A stretch of 64,000 nucleotides of DNA from Motiliproteus sp. MSK22-1. GTDB taxonomy: Bacteria > Pseudomonadota > Gammaproteobacteria > Pseudomonadales > Balneatricaceae. Shown piece after piece: positions 37,935 through 46,606 of this stretch; within the stretch, counting starts at the first letter, position 1; every line of letters begins with the position of its first letter. Made by a program: the position numbers and the translations under genes. The notes below the pieces were generated by a model. That model saw only the letters and a program-made list of their open reading frames with translations, had not been told where the DNA came from and searched no databases. The DNA lies in contig NZ_MIEQ01000053.1 in assembly GCF_001968815.1 (NCBI RefSeq), positions 62,001 to 126,000 of the forward strand, in the 5' to 3' direction.

Positions 37935-38053
37935 ATTGTTGCACTGATTTTTCTAGTCCAGCGCCGTTGCTTGATTAGGTCTGGTAATAAGTGGTAGCTG
38001 AGCTGGGGGATTGATTACAAACAATCCCACCCTCATGTATCTGCTTTATTCTT

Positions 38054-38461
38054 TCATCTCGATTTCCCACTGATATAATTTTTTACTTCTTCTGATGAAT
38101 TAAAATATTTTTCGTCGAAGTAATATTCCTCATTGTTGTGTCTAATTAAATTATCCATATAGTTGAATGAGTAAGGATATTTGTTGTTGTCGATTTTGAT
38201 TTTATCCTTAATTAAGTTTTTGTTTTCTTTTTGAAGAGCATTCAACTCATAGGATATGTTAGACAGTTTTTCATTGTAGGAAATCATTAGAAAAATTGGC
38301 CCCGTAGTTACTATTGCTGCAAATATACCAGCTACAATGCCAGCCAAGGTACCGGTTATTATACTATGCTCGAATCCTTCATATGTAGCAGTCGCTATTA
38401 TTACAAAAAATATAAATGAAGTTGCAAAGTTTAATTTATCTATTACGAAATTTTTAATCAT
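38054..38461 (-). CDS. hypothetical membrane protein, 135 residues
   Basis: Two N-terminal helices (about 10-28 and 36-60), then a polar domain starting with a probable coiled coil (YELNALQKENKNLIKDKIK). No recognised domain. It is strongly AT-rich and begins the accessory stretch. It lies 31 bp beyond the DUF2628 gene on the same strand, so the two may form a transcript. Confidence 0.6.
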   Translation of the reverse strand: MIKNFVIDKLNFATSFIFFVIIATATYEGFEHSIITGTLAGIVAGIFAAIVTTGPIFLMISYNEKLSNISYELNALQKENKNLIKDKIKIDNNKYPYSFNYMDNLIRHNNEEYYFDEKYFNSSEEVKNYISGKSR

Positions 38462-38492
38462 TGTTGATAGCCCTATCTGTGATATTTTTTCA

Positions 38493-38960
38493 CTAAATAA
38501 ACATAGGAGTTAATATTATAAATACGAAAAAAAATGTTCCAATGAAATTAACACCTCCTTTTTTTCGTAGATAAGCTCGTTGCTTTTCATCTTCATCTGA
38601 TGCGTATTCTGACCATGTGGAGATTTTTTTAAATTTCTTATAGTACCAATAATTTCCAAATTTTCCTATTAAAAAACCATATATAAAGTGTGATGTGACA
38701 CGCCACCTAACCAACTCTATGTCTGATATATGGGCGGTGTTGTTTAAATAATAAACAGCTATCACATCGGAAAAAAATATAAAAATAACAAATAGTAGTG
38801 GTTTATATAATTTTCGGTATATTAACCATGCAGGCCCAAAAAAAGCTGCTGACCAATTAAATCTAAAAGATTTATGTCCATCACTGCCACAAACTTCCCA
38901 GGTTTTAAGATAATAATCTTGATTTTTAGAAACAAATGCAGCTATTCGCGAACCTTCCAT
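38493..38960 (-). CDS. DUF2628 domain membrane protein
   Basis: 155 residues. RFNWSAAFFGPAWLIYRKLYKPLL is the DUF2628 hallmark, followed by two further helices and a GKFGNYWYYKK segment. Such proteins sit in the inner membrane; function unknown. The DNA is AT-rich. Probably co-transcribed with the gene at 38054. Confidence 0.75.
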   Translation of the reverse strand: MEGSRIAAFVSKNQDYYLKTWEVCGSDGHKSFRFNWSAAFFGPAWLIYRKLYKPLLFVIFIFFSDVIAVYYLNNTAHISDIELVRWRVTSHFIYGFLIGKFGNYWYYKKFKKISTWSEYASDEDEKQRAYLRKKGGVNFIGTFFFVFIILTPMFI

Positions 38961-39113
38961 ATTTTCCCTTAGAATAAAAGCGAGATTAATGTTATCTTTT
39001 TTACGCTAGCAGATTTTTCTGTGGTCCGATTAAATTTCAACTAGTGGGTTAGTTCCGCATAAACTCTTCGTCCCGTTTTATTATTGAATAAAATTTCAGT
39101 ATATTTAATAAAT

Positions 39114-39665
39114 TTAAATATCGGGGTTTAGGAAGCATAAATCATATAAATAAACTGGTGATTTGTATAAGTCATCAAGCTGAACGGTTTTTTTCGGTTG
39201 CTGAGATGGTAAAGAAAAATTATTACTTATTAGAATGCAGGAAGTAATATTTTCAGATATCAGTTTTTTAGCGATAGAAATCATTCCTTCAGGGTATAAA
39301 TAGCATACTATTACGGAGGCACTGGATAAATCTGCTTTAAAGAAGTTTTTCCGATAGATCTTAAGGTTGTTGAGACTAAGAATTTCTTTAATTAACGATG
39401 CTATCAGCCAGGGAATTAACGATAGTTCATAACCCACAATTTGTCTCTCTGGGTATTCTTTCGCCAAGGGTATGAGTAAGTTACCCCAGCCACTACCCAA
39501 ATCAAATATGGGACCGGTCCCGGTATCCTTGGTTAAGTGAATTATTGCTTTGCGTGCTTTCTTTGAGCTTGGCATGGGTGATATACCCAAGGTCAGAGTA
39601 CTCCAAACGATGGAAGTGCCTGTAAGTATTGTGACGGCGACTATTACTATTTCGAATGTTGACAA
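39114..39665 (-). CDS. membrane-anchored class I SAM methyltransferase
   Basis: 183 residues. An N-terminal helix (about 5-27), then methyltransferase motif I as IFDLGSGWGNLLIPLA (about 54-69), motif II-like QIVGYELSLIP and a later strand ASVIVCYLYPEGM. This resembles small methyltransferases anchored to the membrane. The target is unknown. The coding region is AT-rich. Confidence 0.78.
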   Translation of the reverse strand: MSTFEIVIVAVTILTGTSIVWSTLTLGISPMPSSKKARKAIIHLTKDTGTGPIFDLGSGWGNLLIPLAKEYPERQIVGYELSLIPWLIASLIKEILSLNNLKIYRKNFFKADLSSASVIVCYLYPEGMISIAKKLISENITSCILISNNFSLPSQQPKKTVQLDDLYKSPVYLYDLCFLNPDI

Positions 39666-39941
39666 AAGGATGTTCTCTTCACTTGTGACTGTTGTATAGG
39701 AATTCTTGCATAAGGTTCAAAATAGAAGTTTCTATATGTAATCAATTTTCTTTCTACTGTACATTTATGTCAATGGAAAGACCCTATTTTGTTCTTAAAA
39801 CTTGAAGTAGTGAATAATTTTTTTGCTAAACCCCTATGATTATAGATCTTGAAACTTTTGATGGGATCTGATTTCTTTGGTTTTTTGCTGGTATGTTTGA
39901 AGCAAAAATTAATTACCGTGTTCTGTTGATAGCTTTATTTT

Positions 39942-40021
39942 GCCTTGTCGGGCGAGTAACTTTGCTCAGCGCTGCAAAGTAACTAAAACGTGCTTTCGTC
40001 GTAACTTGTAGCGAAACAGCC
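39942..40021. repeat. left arm of 80-bp inverted repeat
   Basis: 80 bp, 76 of 80 positions identical to the reverse complement of 42460-42539. The four differences are three C/T changes and one A/T change. The arm contains an internal hairpin (ACTTTGC ... GCAAAGT) around AGCGCT. It bounds a 2.6-kb cassette. Confidence 0.85.
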
Positions 40022-40073
40022 TCTTGTTATTTGCAGGTGCCGATATTTTGGCTGTTTTAGAGCGAACGTGTTT
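40014..40073 (+). repeat. hairpin module A
   Basis: AAACAGCC (40014-40021) pairs with GGCTGTTT (40050-40057), followed by AGAGCGAACGTGTTT. Two further modules with the same ends occur on the opposite strand at 42273-42341 and 42399-42466. Further downstream GTTGCTCCGTGG (about 40091-40101) is also shared. Confidence 0.7.
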
Positions 40074-40175
40074 GTAATGATCGACTAGTGTTGCTCCGTG
40101 GTAGACGTAGACTACGATGAAAAGAGGAAGGACATTAATCAAAAACTATCCTTCCGTTCCGTTTTCAAGAATCAT

Positions 40176-41213
40176 TTATAAGCTAATATTGTCATCTGAT
40201 AGTGTTTGAATAAGCACCTCCAGTGAAGGCTGCCCACTCCACTCACTGATTGATCCAAATGGCAATAAAGTTTGATTTAAGTTGGTTATTCGATATTCCC
40301 AGCCACTGGAGTATGGATATTTTTTTTCATATTTATCTCCTCTATAAGTACCAACTGTAGTTATAAAAACCATCCTAACACTTCCATTAACTTCAGAATT
40401 TTTCGTATTGTAAGTTGCTAAAATACGTTTAACTACGCCATTAGTTATATAAGTTGGTGGCATGCGGGTACTTAAATTTCCATAAGGTCCTATGGGGCCA
40501 GAGCCACCCATTACATGTGCTGCTGTTAGTGTTGTTTCTTCAACTCGTTCTCCAAAATTATTTGCTTGAGAAATTCCTTTCATTGCTGTGTTAGCCATCG
40601 AAGCATGGATAGCACCTGCAATAAATCCAGAGGCTACATTAGTTATTATTTGCGTAGTCATAACCTGTGTCGTTCCACTAGGTGTTAATTGCATACCCAC
40701 TTGTGAAGCTTGTTGATTGATTGCACCGACTGATGCGACACCCATGGCAACGCCGGTTGTAGCTCCTAACGAAATTCCTTGGGAAACAGCTTCCTCCGTT
40801 CTATACGATACTTTTCCAGTAATTGATAAAGGTTTTCCTGAAGAGTCTTTAAGAAAACCTGCTGTTCGAGGAGAAAAATCAGCACCTAGAGCAATGGCTT
40901 GACCAATCCTAATATTATGGTTATGTGAAACTAATGCATCTAAGGCCCGTGCATTGGCTTCTACTATAGGGTATTCGGCTTCAAAAGTTATTCTATCTGG
41001 AGATCTGTCCAGAGGAATGAATCCCGTTTTATCAGAACCCACTATTGATGCTATCTCCTCCAGTTCAGTAGGTGTGAGTGGTTTATCGGAAATTTTTTTA
41101 TAATCGTATTTATTTTCTTGAAATAACGGTGGTCCGCTATATCCTTCGGGAGGTCCCATAGTGCCACACGCTGAAACGATAATAGATAAACCAAGCATGA
41201 CATATACTTTCAT
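40176..41213 (-). CDS. hypothetical lipoprotein, 345 residues
   Basis: Lipobox IIVSAC at the end of the signal peptide (C16). No recognised enzyme domain. The middle is Gly/Ala-rich (QGISLGATTGVAMGVASVGA and ASGFIAGAIHASMA), which could be membrane-inserting or glycine-zipper-like; the C-terminal third is beta-like. It sits alone inside the segment bounded by the 80-bp inverted repeats, so it is the main cargo of that cassette. AT-rich. Confidence 0.7.
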   Translation of the reverse strand: MKVYVMLGLSIIVSACGTMGPPEGYSGPPLFQENKYDYKKISDKPLTPTELEEIASIVGSDKTGFIPLDRSPDRITFEAEYPIVEANARALDALVSHNHNIRIGQAIALGADFSPRTAGFLKDSSGKPLSITGKVSYRTEEAVSQGISLGATTGVAMGVASVGAINQQASQVGMQLTPSGTTQVMTTQIITNVASGFIAGAIHASMANTAMKGISQANNFGERVEETTLTAAHVMGGSGPIGPYGNLSTRMPPTYITNGVVKRILATYNTKNSEVNGSVRMVFITTVGTYRGDKYEKKYPYSSGWEYRITNLNQTLLPFGSISEWSGQPSLEVLIQTLSDDNISL

Positions 41214-41404
41214 TATTTTTAGATCCGAAAAGTAAAGTTGTTTAATTAAAACCCAGTGAGATATTGTAATATTATTTAATCAATAGTAAATATTCGAACA
41301 AATATATTCTAGTTTGTTGATTTTGCGCCGTAGAAAAATATAAACTAATTTCGATGGGGTCTGACTCAATCAGGATTCTATGTTTGCAGCTCATTAATGC
41401 TTAA

Positions 41405-41668
41405 TCAGTTTTTAGTCGAGATAAGATCAAAAATATGTTCTATACGCAATACAGAAGCCTTTTCATAGACGACTCCATAATTCGTGTCTACTTCATATAT
41501 ATGGGCAGATTTTCGACCCAGCATAGGCTCATACAATCTATACGTGAGGCCATGTGCAACAGGATTTCGGACTTCAGTGTAAAGCGTGTTAAAAACATTC
41601 TTTTCTTCAGCAGTTAGTACACTCTCTGACACAAGATCTATGTTTATTATATGATCTTCTCTATCCAT
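41405..41668 (-). CDS. HEPN-like protein fragment, 87 residues
   Basis: Helical protein with R34-NPVA-H39, matching the Rx4-6H pattern of HEPN nuclease-type domains, in the context TLYTEVRNPVAHGLTYR. HEPN proteins usually have longer helices before this motif, so this looks like the C-terminal part of a larger protein. A stop lies three codons upstream of the ATG and the GAGGAG site is about 15 nt away, too far. It may be a remnant. Confidence 0.4.
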   Translation of the reverse strand: MDREDHIINIDLVSESVLTAEEKNVFNTLYTEVRNPVAHGLTYRLYEPMLGRKSAHIYEVDTNYGVVYEKASVLRIEHIFDLISTKN

Positions 41669-42272
41669 TAGATTTTTTAGCTACTCCTCGACATTGCTTG
41701 AGCCAGGAACAAAACCTTCAGGATTTGATGTCTCCCGCATAGGCTGGCACAAGTATTATATTTCTTGTCCATGAAAAACATTAGCGAATCACGAAAAATA
41801 TCCGTTTCGATAGCTTTATGAAATATTACATTCCCCAACAAAATAACACTGAATAGATTTTATTTACCGGATTCAATATAAACTCCTAAATACATAACAG
41901 TATATTCAACGTCACACTGACGTAATAAAACACATCAAATTTGCAAGCTGACATGATCTAACCCACACTTCACAAGGTAATAAACCAACCAGCTATGACA
42001 AAAAACTGAGAAGAGAAAAACAAAAGAAAACAGCAGTACTCCCTTCCACCTAATTCAACCAACCAGAACAGCAAACCAAAGCAACCAATACACCCCATAG
42101 GTTACTAACACATATAAATCATGCAGGAATTTAGCCCCGTAAACCAGTCCTTAATCGAAAGTTTCTAATGTAAACAACCGTTTTCTTGATATGACTCAAG
42201 CAAGGCAATAGGGAATTGATAGAGAAAATATCTACGCCCAATAACCATGGAGCAACTCAAGCCTTGCAGGAT
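41669..42272. other. gene-poor stretch inside the cassette
   Basis: About 600 bp without a supported gene. From about 41980 the plus strand is unusually rich in A and C. Short frames near 41690-41750 read as plausible peptides in two frames but have no start signals. It may hold remains of the 5' part of the HEPN-like gene. Confidence 0.35.
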
Positions 42273-42341
42273 AAACAGGTTCGCTCTAAAACAGCCAAAG
42301 TATCCACACCAACAAACCACACCCATATAAAAGGCTGTTTT
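42273..42341 (-). repeat. hairpin module B2
   Basis: AAAACAGCC (42288-42296) pairs with GGCTGTTTT (42333-42341) over a 36-nt interior. On the minus strand it is followed by AGAGCGAACCTGTTT, as in module A, and then by GTTGCTCCATGG. Confidence 0.7.
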
Positions 42342-42398
42342 AGCCATAAGCAAAGACACTTACCCACAGGTCGGAGCAGCTTCAAAACTCGCCGTCAT

Positions 42399-42466
42399 AA
42401 ACTCGTTCGCTCGAGAACAGCCCCTCTAACAAAACTATCCACAACTCATTTAATCAAGGGGCTGTT
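42399..42466 (-). repeat. hairpin module B1
   Basis: AACAGCCCC (42416-42424) pairs with GGGGCTGTT (42458-42466). Its stem has two C-G pairs where modules A and B2 have none, a paired change on both sides. On the minus strand CGAGCGAACGAGTTT follows. It abuts the right inverted-repeat arm. Confidence 0.7.
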
Positions 42467-42539
42467 TCGCAACAAGTTACGACGAAAGCGCGTTTTGGTT
42501 ACTTTGCAGCGCTGAGCAAAGTTACTCGCCCGGCAAGGC
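42460..42539. repeat. right arm of 80-bp inverted repeat
   Basis: Reverse complement of the left arm at 39942-40021 with 76 of 80 positions identical. It lies 83 bp beyond the end of the symporter accessory ORF. Confidence 0.85.
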
Positions 42540-42621
42540 GAAAACCAAAACCTCAACAAAACTAGGTAATCCAGAATGACTCAAAACTAACCAGCAACAC
42601 CAAAAACCAAAACACCAAAAA

Positions 42622-42723
42622 TCAGTGCTCCCGAAAATACCGATAAGCCAAAACCCCAACCCCCAAAGCAACCACCATAGAAGCCAAAGAAACCCCATAA
42701 ACAACAACTTCATACCAGAGCAT
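42622..42723 (-). CDS. symporter small accessory protein, 33 residues
   Basis: One predicted membrane helix (VVVYGVSLASMVVALGVGVLA) with a basic end (YRYFREH). The ATG at 42723 lies 5 bp past the symporter stop and has a GGGAGG ribosome site at ideal spacing. Short single-helix ORFs next to sodium:solute symporters are known as small accessory proteins; this assignment rests on position and shape. A longer frame beginning at 42804 inside the symporter gene is rejected. Confidence 0.65.
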   Translation of the reverse strand: MLWYEVVVYGVSLASMVVALGVGVLAYRYFREH

Positions 42724-42727
42724 ATGC

Positions 42728-44152
42728 CTAACCTCCCTCAACCCCAGAGCGACTACCAGCAACCAAACCCCCAGTTCCCCCAAAACACCGATAAACCAAA
42801 ACAAACACCACCAAGTTACTCACAACCCCCACAATTAACCCTGTAATCCCGGTCAATTCCTGCAATGGAAAAGGTCCCCAGTTCCAAAATCCCGTCACCA
42901 AAGCCCCAACCAACATGGCCCAAAGCGCCGCCTTAGAACAGTACACCTCAAAAAACACCCCTAGCACAAAAGGAATCAATATCGTCGGGGCCCAGAAGGC
43001 GTAACTCATCAACAACGCATCGACAATGGAAGTAGCATAGAGTGCAAACAAAACCGCACCCAAGCCAATTCCCAGATTAACCCCACGCTCCAACCAGAGC
43101 CGATGCTGTTCTGTGATATCCGGGTTAATAAAACTTTGATAAATATCCCGAACAAAAACCACCGCTGATGAGTTCAGGTAAGAATCGGCAGTAGACATTA
43201 CCACCGCCAGTAATGCTGCCAGAACCAGGCCCGTTATACCCACAGGTAGGGCGCTACGTATCAATGCCGGTAAAGCCTGATCAGCGGAGATGTTGGGATA
43301 GAGCACCAGAGCTACCAGACCAATGGTGGAAGTGATGAAGTAGAATAAAAAGCCAAAGCCACCGGCGATGGTATATCCGATACGCGCATTGCGGGCATCC
43401 GGTGCTGCCAGGGCTCGCTGTGTATAAGGAGGCACCAGGGTTTCACCCAATAAAAAGGCAACAAACAGGCCGAAAAACAAAAGTGGGCTGTAGTGGCCCA
43501 TGAAGGAAAAGTGAGCCTGGGGTAACTGTTTAATCAGGGCGCTGGGACCACCGGCTAATTGGATGCCGATAATCAGGGTAAGAGGCATAAAAAACGCTAA
43601 CATCAGAAACTGGATAACGTCTGTTTGAATGACTGCCCAGATGCCGCCTACGGTGGAGTAGAGCAATACCAGAGCCATGCCGATGATAATACCGGTACTA
43701 ACCTCGACACCGAGCACGGCATTAAACACGGTGCCGATGGCCAGTGCCTGTGCACCAAGGATACCGATACAGTAAACCATTGAGAAAATACCGGTGATCA
43801 ATCGTGAGGGAGCACCGTAGTGATGGGCCATAATATCCCCGACGGTATGGGCTCCGGCATAACGTTTCAGTTTTGGTGCGATATAGAGTCCTGCTAACAC
43901 GGTGGCGATGGGAAATGCAGCGGCGGCAAACATAAAGGCATAGCCTTCAGTGAAGGATTTTCCGGCTCGTCCTAGTGAGGCTCCTCCCCCCAGAAATGAG
44001 GCTGCCAAGGTAGCGAACAAGATTGGCCAGGTGATGCGGTTTCCTGCTACTGCAAAGTCGTCACTGGTTTTTACCCGTTTGGCGCTACGATAACCAATAA
44101 AGATAATCAGTAAAAAATAGGCGGCCAGACCGAGTAGATCCAGTGTGTGCAT
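42728..44152 (-). CDS. sodium:solute symporter family protein
   Basis: 474 residues with about 13 membrane helices of the SSS/LeuT-fold family. Conserved parts: RITWPILFATLAASFLGGGA near the sodium site, QTDVIQFLMLAFFMPL, RALAAPDARNARIGY and LAVVMSTADSYLNSSAVV. It couples sodium entry to uptake of an unknown solute. The coding end and the following small ORF are strongly G/T-rich on the coding strand. GGGG precedes the ATG. Confidence 0.9.
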   Translation of the reverse strand: MHTLDLLGLAAYFLLIIFIGYRSAKRVKTSDDFAVAGNRITWPILFATLAASFLGGGASLGRAGKSFTEGYAFMFAAAAFPIATVLAGLYIAPKLKRYAGAHTVGDIMAHHYGAPSRLITGIFSMVYCIGILGAQALAIGTVFNAVLGVEVSTGIIIGMALVLLYSTVGGIWAVIQTDVIQFLMLAFFMPLTLIIGIQLAGGPSALIKQLPQAHFSFMGHYSPLLFFGLFVAFLLGETLVPPYTQRALAAPDARNARIGYTIAGGFGFLFYFITSTIGLVALVLYPNISADQALPALIRSALPVGITGLVLAALLAVVMSTADSYLNSSAVVFVRDIYQSFINPDITEQHRLWLERGVNLGIGLGAVLFALYATSIVDALLMSYAFWAPTILIPFVLGVFFEVYCSKAALWAMLVGALVTGFWNWGPFPLQELTGITGLIVGVVSNLVVFVLVYRCFGGTGGLVAGSRSGVEGG

Positions 44153-44394
44153 TGCTTAACCCCGGTTATCTAGTATTGATTTAAGATCAGCAGTTTTTGC
44201 CTTAGTGTAACTGATGGGGGAGGGCTTTGCTGGATAGCGATGGAGAATGATACGGATTATCAGTGAGTTGGCGAATTTTCACCAACTCACTTGATGGTAT
44301 TTCTGGCTAGTTTTACAAAGGATGGTTTGTGGATAAGTCCAGGTATTGTTATTACCAAATGTGGTTATTAACTGCCAGATGAGAGCCTGAGCCG

Positions 44395-45387
44395 CTAAAG
44401 TTTAACAATCAGTTTCCCGGTGTTTTCTCCAGTGAATAACATATTTACACCCAGTTTTGCGCTTTCCAGACCCTCAAGGATATGCACTTTGCTGTTGATT
44501 CTGCCTTTGTGCAGATAGGGTAAGATCCCTGAAACCAACTCCGGGGTACGGTGAAAATGATCAGTGATGGTGAAGCCCTGAACTTTAGCTCTGCGTTTAA
44601 TCAGTGGAATCCAGTTTGGTCCCGGAGCTGGTGTTTCACGGTTGTAGTCAGCGATCATGCCGCAGACAGCGATACTGGCAAACTCATTGAGACGTTCCAT
44701 CACATGTTGCTGTGTTTCACCACCGGTGTTCTCAAAAAACAGATCAATACCATTCGGTGCCATTTTATTCAGCTGCTCCGCGATATTGTCAGTCTTGTAG
44801 TTAATTACCCCATCCAGACCAAGATCCTTGCTTAGCCAGTCACATTTGTCCTGGTGGCCAGCAACACCTATTACCCTCAGGCCGTCGGCTTTTGCCATCT
44901 GAACCACGACGGAGCCCACTGCACCTGCCGCTCCGGTAACAACCAGAGTTTGACCGGGTTTGGCATCGAGTATATCCCTATAACCCAGATAGGCGGTTAA
45001 TCCTGGCATGCCGAGTACTGATAGTGCTTGCTCAGGGGAGACAGATGGATCAATAGGGCTTAGTCCTTCGCCGCTGGATTTTAGTAACTCTGTCCAACCT
45101 GTCATTCCGGAAACTTTAGTGCCTACTGGGTATTCATTATGTAAAGACTCTATTACCTCTCCGTAGCCTAAGGAGCGCATCACCTCACCAATAGCAACGG
45201 GTGGGATATAGCTGTTGGGGTCAGGGCTGACCCAACCCCGCATAGCAGGATCCAGGGACAGGTGGGTGACTTTAACCAGAAACTCACCATCTTTCAGCGC
45301 TGGTTTTTCCAGTGACTGGGTGCTGAAGGTTTTTTCATCAATTTGTGCACTGGGGTACTGATCCAGAATGATTGCTTGATAGGTCAT
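44395..45387 (-). CDS. curA: NADP-dependent MDR oxidoreductase, CurA/YncB-like
   Basis: 330-residue zinc-independent medium-chain reductase. Substrate domain with LSLDPAMRGWV, cofactor domain with VVTGAAGAVGSVVVQMAK (about 149-166) and GVINYKT, and FFENTGGETQ. Relatives reduce alpha,beta-unsaturated ketones and aldehydes. It is transcribed divergently from the LysR gene at 45594, which probably regulates it. Confidence 0.9.
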   Translation of the reverse strand: MTYQAIILDQYPSAQIDEKTFSTQSLEKPALKDGEFLVKVTHLSLDPAMRGWVSPDPNSYIPPVAIGEVMRSLGYGEVIESLHNEYPVGTKVSGMTGWTELLKSSGEGLSPIDPSVSPEQALSVLGMPGLTAYLGYRDILDAKPGQTLVVTGAAGAVGSVVVQMAKADGLRVIGVAGHQDKCDWLSKDLGLDGVINYKTDNIAEQLNKMAPNGIDLFFENTGGETQQHVMERLNEFASIAVCGMIADYNRETPAPGPNWIPLIKRRAKVQGFTITDHFHRTPELVSGILPYLHKGRINSKVHILEGLESAKLGVNMLFTGENTGKLIVKL

Positions 45388-45593
45388 ATGCTCGTCCTAG
45401 GTAAAATTTTGGATAAAACCTTGTGGATAAATATTAAGAACAGTATATAGATTGCAAAATTGACAATATATTGGTCAAAATAAGAAACATATTTGTGATA
45501 ATTGCAATAATTGGTGGGTTTGATGATTATATTGCCCAGCCAAGTTAAAGGGTTGTACTGACGCAATAGGAACAGATAAGCAGGATGAACTTA

Positions 45594-46502
45594 ATGGATA
45601 TCTTCAAAGCGATGACTACCTTTGTCCGGGTTGTGGAAGATGGCACCTTTAGCGCTGCTGCGGACCGGCTACAGACTCCCGTATCCAGTGTTTCCAGGCA
45701 GGTTAGGGCGTTAGAAGAGCATCTGGGAACGGAGCTGATGTTACGCAGCACCCGAAGTTTACAGTTGACTGAAATCGGTAAACTTTACCTCAATGAAACT
45801 CGTCAGATACTGGAAGGCTTGTCTCTTGCCGAGGATTTGGTGGCAAATTATCATCAGGTACCCAAAGGGGTTCTAAGAATCAGTGCAATGCCTAGCTATG
45901 GAGAGCAGGCAGTTGTACCTCTGTTGGCGGAATTTGAGCAGTTATACCCTGAAATTGTTATAGATCTGGAATTGACAGATCAGCTAGCCGATTTTAATCA
46001 ATCCAATATTGAATTGGCTTTTCGTGGGGGAACCTTGCCGGATGAGCGGCTTGTCGCTCAGCAATTGGATGATAATCGTTTCTATCTCTGTGCCTCTCCG
46101 TCCTATCTTGAATACAACGGAATACCGCGTCAGGTCAGTGATCTTCAATATCATAAAGCGCTGCTGTATCGGGCACCTCATCAGGTTATGCGCTGGCTTG
46201 CGATAGACAACAATAATTTTCAGACCGTATCGATTGAGGAAGTACTGATTACCAATTCAGCTTCGCTGCTGATGCAGTCGGTATTGGCAGGAAAGGGACT
46301 GGCTATGTTACCCCTGTGGGGAATTCGTGAGTCCTTGCGCCAGGGCGATATCCAATTGGTTGAACTTGAGCAATCAATAACTGCGTCGCAAATCGGTACT
46401 GCTGGTATTTATATGCTATACCAGCGGCTCAGATACGAAGTGCCTAAAATCCGAGCCGCTGTGGATTTCTTTAAAAAACGATTAACCGCCAGCTGTGACT
46501 AG
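45594..46502 (+). CDS. LysR-family transcriptional regulator
   Basis: 302 residues. N-terminal winged helix FVRVVEDGTFSAAADRLQTPVSSVSRQVRALEEHLG (about 9-44 in parts), and a substrate-binding domain of the CrgA-like subgroup. The ATG at 45594 is preferred: it gives the family start MDIFKAM and has AGGA 8 nt upstream, whereas the ATG at 45585 lacks a close site. Divergent from curA; the shared 200-bp gap should hold its operator. Confidence 0.92.
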   Translation: MDIFKAMTTFVRVVEDGTFSAAADRLQTPVSSVSRQVRALEEHLGTELMLRSTRSLQLTEIGKLYLNETRQILEGLSLAEDLVANYHQVPKGVLRISAMPSYGEQAVVPLLAEFEQLYPEIVIDLELTDQLADFNQSNIELAFRGGTLPDERLVAQQLDDNRFYLCASPSYLEYNGIPRQVSDLQYHKALLYRAPHQVMRWLAIDNNNFQTVSIEEVLITNSASLLMQSVLAGKGLAMLPLWGIRESLRQGDIQLVELEQSITASQIGTAGIYMLYQRLRYEVPKIRAAVDFFKKRLTASCD

Positions 46503-46504
46503 TT

Positions 46505-46547
46505 TAAGGAACCTGCGAATAAGTCCGTTATGTTCTCAGGTTCCTTA
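46505..46547 (+). terminator. terminator after LysR gene
   Basis: TAAGGAACCTG (46505-46515) pairs perfectly with CAGGTTCCTTA (46537-46547), followed by GCTTTCTT. It begins 3 bp after the stop codon. Confidence 0.7.
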
Positions 46548-46606
46548 GCTTTCTTGGTGCCGCAGGGTAGATCGACCACTCATACCCTGTACTTATTAGG
46601 GGATTC

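Noticed and set aside
42165-42515. Open frames across the hairpin modules on both strands
   Set aside because: They run through the inverted repeats and conserved stems and have no start signals.
39942-42539. Integron attC sites or a CRISPR array
   Set aside because: No RYYYAAC/GTTRRRY core pairs at the module ends, no regular spacer-repeat periodicity, and no integrase or cas gene in the window.
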